Origin: Anaeromyxobacter_A sp035538735
GTDB taxonomy: Bacteria > Myxococcota > Myxococcia > Myxococcales > Anaeromyxobacteraceae
DNA length: 9,796 nucleotides
Direction: 5' to 3'
NCBI GenBank assembly: GCA_035538735.1
Contig: DATLJU010000102.1
Span: 1 to 9,796, forward strand
The translations under genes and the position numbers were made by a program. A model generated the notes under the pieces. That model was given only the letters and a program-made list of their open reading frames with translations. It searched no databases and had not been told where the DNA came from. Shown piece after piece: positions 5,966-9,796 of this stretch. Position 1 is the first letter of the stretch. Each line of letters starts with the position of its first letter.

Positions 5966-7273
5966 ATGATCCTCGTCGACCTCCAGATCGCGGGCCGCAA
6001 CCTGCTCAAGCACACGAAGCGCAACCTTCTGCTCGGCGGCGCGGTCGCGGCCGTCACGCTCCTGCTGGTCGTCATGGGCGGGCTCATCGAGGGCATGCGG
6101 GCGGCCATGATGGAGTCGGCCACCACGCTCATGACCGGCCACGTCAACGTGGGCGGCTTCTACAAGGTGACCTCCGGCAACTCGGCTCCGCTCGTGAGCG
6201 ACTGGCAAAAGGTGCTGGAGGACACGCGCCGGCTGGTGCCGGAGCTCGAGTACTTCACGGTGCGGGTGCGCGGCTGGGCGAAGGGTGTCTCCGATCGCGC
6301 CTCGATGGACCTCGTCCTGGGCGGCGTCGAGATCACCCGTGAGCCGCGCTTTCGCCAGGTGGTGCAGGTGAAGGAGGGGAGCCTCTCCGAGCTCGAGCAG
6401 CCCAACACGCTGCTCCTGTTCGAGGACCAGGCGCGGCGGCTCGAGGTGCGGGTGGGGGACGTCATCACGCTCTCCGCCCCCACCGCCCGCGGCATGAACA
6501 ACACGGCCGACCTGCGGGTGGCGGCCATCGCGCGCAACGTCGGGATCCTCTCCTCGTTCAACGCCTACCTCCCCGCCGAGACGCTGCGCCGGCTCTACCA
6601 GCTCAACGACGCGACGACCGGCGCGATCCACCTCTACCTCAAGGACCCGAGCCGGTCGGCGCAGGTGGCGGCCCGGCTCCGCACCGGGCTGGCGCAGGCG
6701 GGCTGGCGCGTGATGGACCCCGATCCGCGGCCCTACTGGGAGAAGCTGTTCGGCAAGGTGAACGCCGAGGACTGGACCGGACAGAAGCTCGACGTCACCA
6801 CCTGGGAGGACGAGATGACGTTCCTCTCGTGGATCCTGTCCGCCATCCTCAGCATCACCGCCGTGCTCATCTTCGTGCTCCTCGTCATCGTCGTGGTCGG
6901 CATCCTGAACACCCTCGCCATCGCGATCCGCGAGCGGACGCGCGAGATCGGGACGCTGCGCGCCATCGGCATGCAGCGCCGGAAGGTGGCCTGGCTGTTC
7001 TTGCTCGAGGCGGCGCTGCTCGGGCTGGCGGGCACGACGGCCGGCGCGGCCGCCGGCGTCGCCCTGTGCGCGGTCATCGACGCGGCGCACCTGGCGGTGC
7101 CGGAGAGCGTCCAGATGTTCCTCATGCAGCAGCACCTCACGCTGGCGGTCCAGGCGAGGTCGGTGGTCGGCGACGCGCTCTTCGTCGCGGCGGTCACCAC
7201 CGTGGCCGCGCTCCTCCCCGCCCTCCACGCGGCGCGGCTCCGGCCGGTCACCGCCATGCACCACATCGGGTGA
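5966..7273 (+). CDS. FtsX/MacB-type ABC permease, compact partner subunit
   Basis: Inner-membrane permease of 435 aa, similar in size to LolC/LolE. TM1 is about 21-41, the periplasmic domain about 42-286, TM2 287-320, TM3 341-372 and TM4 399-422. The coupling motif RTREIGTLRAIGMQRRKVAW (324-343) and the C-terminal AARLRPVTAM (422-431) are typical of FtsX-domain permeases. LLFEDQARRLEVRVGDVITL (150-169) is the contiguous form of the motif that is split in the longer permease, and YLKDPS (224-229) matches its TLRDPS. The two are therefore diverged paralogues, best read as a heterodimer served by the single ATPase upstream. ATG 5966 is 10 bp after the previous stop with a weak GGA as ribosome site; the stop lies 7 bp before the LolA-like gene. 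Function inferred: ATP-driven extraction or expulsion of an amphipathic cargo toward the periplasm. Confidence 0.93.
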   Translation: MILVDLQIAGRNLLKHTKRNLLLGGAVAAVTLLLVVMGGLIEGMRAAMMESATTLMTGHVNVGGFYKVTSGNSAPLVSDWQKVLEDTRRLVPELEYFTVRVRGWAKGVSDRASMDLVLGGVEITREPRFRQVVQVKEGSLSELEQPNTLLLFEDQARRLEVRVGDVITLSAPTARGMNNTADLRVAAIARNVGILSSFNAYLPAETLRRLYQLNDATTGAIHLYLKDPSRSAQVAARLRTGLAQAGWRVMDPDPRPYWEKLFGKVNAEDWTGQKLDVTTWEDEMTFLSWILSAILSITAVLIFVLLVIVVVGILNTLAIAIRERTREIGTLRAIGMQRRKVAWLFLLEAALLGLAGTTAGAAAGVALCAVIDAAHLAVPESVQMFLMQQHLTLAVQARSVVGDALFVAAVTTVAALLPALHAARLRPVTAMHHIG

Positions 7274-7280
7274 GACACGC

Positions 7281-8060
7281 ATGATCTCCCACTCGGTCCG
7301 CGCGGCAGCGGCGCTCCTGGCGCTCACCGCCGCGCTCCCCGCCGCCGCGCTCACGCAGCAGGAGGCCGACGCGCTCGTGAAGCTCGTCGATCAGCGGCAG
7401 CGCAGCTCGGGCGACTACAAGGCGCTCTGCTACATGGAGGCCAAGGAGAAGGACAAGACCGACGTCGTCTACGAGCTCGTCGTGTACCGGCGCGAGGCGG
7501 AGGAGAAGCTGATGCTCCTCTTCACGCGCCCGAAGAGCGAGGCGGGGAAGGGCTACCTCCGCCTCGACAAGAACCTCTGGCTGTACGACCCCGCCACGGG
7601 CCGGTGGGAGCGGCGCACCGAACGCGAGCGCATCGGTGGCACCGACACGCGTCGCGGCGACCTCGACGAGTCGCGCCTGGCGGAGGAGTTCACCGCGAAG
7701 TGGGAGGGCGACGAGAAGCTGGGCGCGTACTCGGTCCACAGGTTGCTGCTCGACGTGAAGCCGGGCGTCGACGTCGCGTTCCCGCGCATCCGGCTCTGGA
7801 TCGACGCCGCCACCGGCAACGTGCTGAAGCGCCAGGAGCTGGCCCTCTCCGGCCGGCTGATGCGGACCGGCTACTACCCGAGGTGGAAGAAGCTGTTCTC
7901 CGAGTCGAAGGGCGCCGACGTCTGGTTCCCGGAGGAGATGCGCTTCTACGACGAGGTGGAGAAGGCGAACTCGACGCTCATCCTCATCCGGCAGGTCGAT
8001 CTGCGCTCGCTCGACGCGAACATGTTCACCAAGGCCTGGCTCGAGTCGAAGAGCCGGTAG
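7281..8060 (+). CDS. Periplasmic outer-membrane lipoprotein-sorting (LolA-like) protein
   Basis: A 259-aa exported protein: Sec signal peptide about 1-23 (hydrophobic core AAALLALTAALP, likely cleavage after ALPAAA), then a periplasmic LolA-like fold. The stretch GKGYLRLDKNLWLYDPATGR (89-108), RRTERERIGGTD (111-122) and the later RIRLWIDAATGNVLKRQEL (169-187) are typical of the LolA_like 'outer membrane lipoprotein-sorting protein' family. That family shares the open beta-barrel of LolA/LolB, which shields lipid chains, but members are not proven lipoprotein carriers. There is one cysteine, at 50, in the mature part and no lipobox, so it should be soluble. It sits 7 bp after the second permease, and a GGGTGAG tract overlapping that stop serves as ribosome site. 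The placement suggests it takes cargo from the two permeases and delivers it to the beta-barrel encoded next; this is inferred from context only. Confidence 0.87.
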   Translation: MISHSVRAAAALLALTAALPAAALTQQEADALVKLVDQRQRSSGDYKALCYMEAKEKDKTDVVYELVVYRREAEEKLMLLFTRPKSEAGKGYLRLDKNLWLYDPATGRWERRTERERIGGTDTRRGDLDESRLAEEFTAKWEGDEKLGAYSVHRLLLDVKPGVDVAFPRIRLWIDAATGNVLKRQELALSGRLMRTGYYPRWKKLFSESKGADVWFPEEMRFYDEVEKANSTLILIRQVDLRSLDANMFTKAWLESKSR

Positions 8061-8080
8061 GCGCTCATCGCGATTCATCC

Positions 8081-8120
8081 GCCCTCTCCCCCACCGGGGG
8101 AGAGGCCGGAGAGGGGGCGG
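8081..8120. repeat. Palindromic repeat, copy A (in leader of the beta-barrel gene)
   Basis: CCTCTCCCCC (8083-8092), loop acc, GGGGGAGAGG (8096-8105) form a perfect 10-bp stem, followed by ccggagagggggcgg. Copy B at 8241-8280, read on the opposite strand, has the same layout: palindromic stem and then a ctggggagagggg tail. This is the only gap in the operon longer than 10 bp. The purine tract GGAGAGGGGG (8108-8117) ends 8 nt before the ATG of the next gene and is the only Shine-Dalgarno-like sequence there. The stem could stabilise the upstream mRNA or reduce read-through; there is no T-tract after it. Confidence 0.7.
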
Positions 8121-8125
8121 GACCG

Positions 8126-9604
8126 ATGATGATCCGGACGGTGTTGCTCTCGCTACTCGTCGTGGGCTCTGCGCAAGCCCAGGAACGCCCTAGCGAGGGC
8201 GAGCTGTTCGGAGAGCCGCCAGCGAAACCCGCGGAGCAGGCCCCTCTCCCCAGCCCTCCCCCCGCGAGCGGGGGGAGGGAGCAGCCGCCGGAGGAGCGGC
8301 TGGGCTCGTTGCTCAGCCGCACCGAGAACCCGCTGCAGATCGGCGGCCAGCTCTACCTGCGCTCGCTCTTCCTCGCGACCGAGGGTCAGCCGCCGTCGAA
8401 GTGGACGTTCAGCGTGCCGTCGCTCCTCGACGTCTACCTCGACGCCCGGCCGAGCGACCGCGTGCGCGGCTTCGTCCTCGGCCGCATGCAGTACGATCCA
8501 ACAATCGATCCGAACGCGCCCGGGCCCTTCGGCACGGCGCCGCCGGCGAACCCGCACGTCCTCCTCGACCAGCTCTGGTTGAGCTTCGACGTGGAGCGCA
8601 CCGCCTTCGTCACCGCCGGCAAGCAGCACGTGAAGTGGGGCGTCGGCCGGTTCTGGAACCCCACCGACTACCTGCACACGGTCTTCCGCAACCCGCTCGA
8701 AGTCTTCGACCCGCGCACGGGGACGGCGATGGTGAAGGTGCACGTCCCGTGGGAGCGGGAGGGCTGGAACTTCTACGGGTTCGCCATCCTCGAGCCCCTC
8801 ACCTCCTACGCTGCCACGGGCGCGGCCGCGCCCGGCACCCTGGGAGGAGTGGGCACGATGCAGGCGACCCCCAACCCGAACGCGCAGCACGTCGGCGGCA
8901 TCGGCGGCGCGGCGCGCGCCGAGATCGTGCTCGGCCCGTCGGAGGTCGGTCTGGGGGTGGTGGCGCAGCGGGGCCACAAGCCGCGGTTCGCCGTCGACGC
9001 GTCGGCCGGCGTCCTCGAGCTCGACTTCTACGGCGAGGCGGCGATCAAGACTGGGAGCGAGATCCAGCTCTACCAGCCGATCCCGGGCGTACCGCCCACC
9101 GCCGACATCAACGTCCGGTACCAGCCGTACGAACCGTCCGGCCTCACGCCCCAGGTCACGGGCGGCGTGCGCTGGCAGCACAAGTACTCCGACGAGGACT
9201 ACTTCGAGGTCGGGGCCGAATATTTCTACAACCGCGTCGGCTACGAGGACCCCGCCATCTACCCCTGGCTCCTCGCCAACTCCGCCTTCCAGTTCTTCTA
9301 CGTGGGCAAGCACTACGCCGGCGTCTACCTGTACCTGCCGAACCCCGGCTCCTGGAACAAGACCACGTTCATCCTCACGACGCTGGGCAACCTCTCCGAT
9401 CAGAGCTTCGTGACGCGGCTCGACTACAACGTCCTGCTGCTCACCTACCTGCGCCTCGAGGTGTACGGTCAGGTGCACTACGGGACGGCCGCGGGCGAGT
9501 TCCGCCTCGCCATCCCAGCCCTGTCGGTGGCGGGGGCGCAGGTGTTCGCCGGGCAGGGCGCGCAGGTCTTCGACGCCGGCGTGAATCTCCGGGTGGCCCT
9601 CTAG
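8126..9604 (+). CDS. Predicted outer-membrane beta-barrel protein of the transport operon
   Basis: A 492-aa exported protein. Signal peptide about 1-18 (MIRTVLLSLLVVGSAQA, cleavage before QE). Then a disordered, Pro/Glu-rich stretch (20-65) including residues 39-52 encoded by a palindromic repeat. From about 70 to the end, short alternating amphipathic strands rich in Tyr, Trp, Phe and Gly (GGQLYLRSLF, FVTAGKQHVKWGVGRFWNPT, EVGAEYFYNRVGY, YLRLEVYGQVHYG, AGVNLRVAL) are typical of a porin-like outer-membrane barrel of perhaps 14-18 strands. The GKQ...WGVGRFWNPTD segment resembles a motif seen in porin-like families, but I cannot assign a named family. The last residue is Leu, not the usual Phe/Trp of a beta-signal. 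ATG 8126 is used, with another ATG directly after. As last gene of the operon it is the likely outer-membrane end of the pathway, in the place where Lol has lipoprotein LolB. Its stop shares CTAG with the convergent gene. Confidence 0.82.
   Translation: MMIRTVLLSLLVVGSAQAQERPSEGELFGEPPAKPAEQAPLPSPPPASGGREQPPEERLGSLLSRTENPLQIGGQLYLRSLFLATEGQPPSKWTFSVPSLLDVYLDARPSDRVRGFVLGRMQYDPTIDPNAPGPFGTAPPANPHVLLDQLWLSFDVERTAFVTAGKQHVKWGVGRFWNPTDYLHTVFRNPLEVFDPRTGTAMVKVHVPWEREGWNFYGFAILEPLTSYAATGAAAPGTLGGVGTMQATPNPNAQHVGGIGGAARAEIVLGPSEVGLGVVAQRGHKPRFAVDASAGVLELDFYGEAAIKTGSEIQLYQPIPGVPPTADINVRYQPYEPSGLTPQVTGGVRWQHKYSDEDYFEVGAEYFYNRVGYEDPAIYPWLLANSAFQFFYVGKHYAGVYLYLPNPGSWNKTTFILTTLGNLSDQSFVTRLDYNVLLLTYLRLEVYGQVHYGTAAGEFRLAIPALSVAGAQVFAGQGAQVFDAGVNLRVAL
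8241..8280. repeat. Palindromic repeat, copy B (inside the beta-barrel coding sequence)
   Basis: CCCTCCCCCC (8254-8263), loop gcgagc, GGGGGGAGGG (8270-8279) form a perfect 10-bp stem, preceded by cccctctccccag. Read on the minus strand it aligns with copy A (8081-8120), so the two are inverted relative to each other, about 160 bp apart, on either side of the signal-peptide codons. Translated in frame it gives residues 39-52, including PLPSPPPASGGRE, with no stop. It lies in a linker between signal peptide and barrel, where an insertion would be tolerated. Confidence 0.7.
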
Positions 9605-9796
9605 CGCGCGCGCTTCCGGGCCGCGCCGCCCGCGCGCCGCGCGCCGGTCTTGCCGGCGCTGCGCCCAGCCTTGCGCTGGGTCGCCCCTTTCCGCGGCACC
9701 TTCACGCCGGCACGCCGCGCCTGGGAGAGGCCGATCGCGATGGCCTGCTTCGGGTTCTTGGCGCGGCCCTGGCCGCGCTTCTCCTTGTGCAGCTGC
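9601..9796 (-). CDS. DUF6496-like small basic protein (N-terminus beyond window)
   Basis: Read on the complement, the last 64 codons of a gene are present, ending in TAG (complement of 9601-9603). They start QLHKEKRGQGRAKNPKQAI, and the motif NPKQAIAIGLSQARRAGVKV closely resembles the core of DUF6496-type small proteins (...KQAIAIALSEARKAG...). An Arg/Lys/Ala/Gly-rich tail follows (about 30 residues, ending RKRAR), which suggests nucleic-acid binding. The function is not established. No other reading of this 190-bp tail is better: the amino-acid pattern is conserved while third positions are GC-rich as elsewhere. The gene converges on the beta-barrel gene and overlaps it by 4 bp, so no separate terminator fits between them. 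The start and promoter lie outside the window. Confidence 0.72.
   Translation of the reverse strand, partial: QLHKEKRGQGRAKNPKQAIAIGLSQARRAGVKVPRKGATQRKAGRSAGKTGARRAGGAARKRAR

Noticed and set aside
5921..7354. 477-codon open frame on the minus strand opposite the second permease
   Set aside because: Shadow of the permease gene: His/Asp/Arg-rich, no motifs, and it crosses the ends of three real genes.
8153..9478. 441-codon open frame on the minus strand opposite the beta-barrel gene
   Set aside because: Shadow frame with biased composition. The plus frame has a signal peptide and beta-strand pattern.
9605..9796. End of the window as intergenic DNA after the operon
   Set aside because: The minus frame carries a recognisable DUF6496-like core and a stop at 9601, so it is coding.

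Overview
This is a GC-rich (roughly 70%), densely packed window from a Gram-negative bacterium with an outer membrane. The evidence for an outer membrane is a predicted outer-membrane beta-barrel, a LolA-like periplasmic protein and MacB/LolC-type permeases. Codon third positions are almost always G or C. A high-GC deltaproteobacterial-type lineage (Myxococcota, Binatota or similar) or another high-GC Gram-negative phylum would fit, but nothing in the sequence fixes the taxon.

Left part (1-2530): the 3' part of pyrF (+) converges on an isocitrate lyase/PEP mutase-superfamily gene (-). Upstream of that gene, on the same strand, is a Smr-domain gene (-). The Smr gene is divergent, across only 24 bp, from a 60-codon CPXCG zinc-ribbon-like gene (+). 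A composite palindromic repeat of about 80 bp sits between the Smr and PEP mutase-like genes, and a 15/16-matching fragment of it lies at the pyrF/PEP mutase-like 3' junction.

Centre and right (2577-9604): one apparent six-gene operon (+). Its order is a GbsR/MarR-type regulator, a LolD/MacB-type ATPase, a 707-aa FtsX/MacB permease with large helical periplasmic insertions, a 435-aa FtsX/MacB permease, a secreted LolA-like protein, and a secreted predicted beta-barrel of 492 aa. Genes overlap (ATGA), abut, or lie 7-10 bp apart, except the last, which is separated by 65 bp containing a palindromic repeat. A nested, near-perfect dyad (2577-2612) just before the regulator looks like an autoregulatory operator. 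I read the operon as a dedicated, regulated envelope-transport pathway parallel to Lol: ATPase plus two unequal permeases in the inner membrane, a LolA-like carrier in the periplasm, and a beta-barrel at the outer membrane where classical Lol has lipoprotein LolB. The cargo is unknown.

Right edge (9601-9796): the C-terminal part of a small, very basic DUF6496-like gene (-) converges on the beta-barrel gene. The two stop codons share the palindrome CTAG.

The parts most worth following up are the operon as a system, the insertions in the long permease, the operator (which also moves the regulator's start codon), and two inverted copies of a palindromic repeat. One of those copies is translated in frame just after the barrel protein's signal peptide, and the other supplies its Shine-Dalgarno-like tract. 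No tRNA, rRNA, CRISPR array, integrase or transposase was seen, and there is no gene-free stretch over 300 bases.
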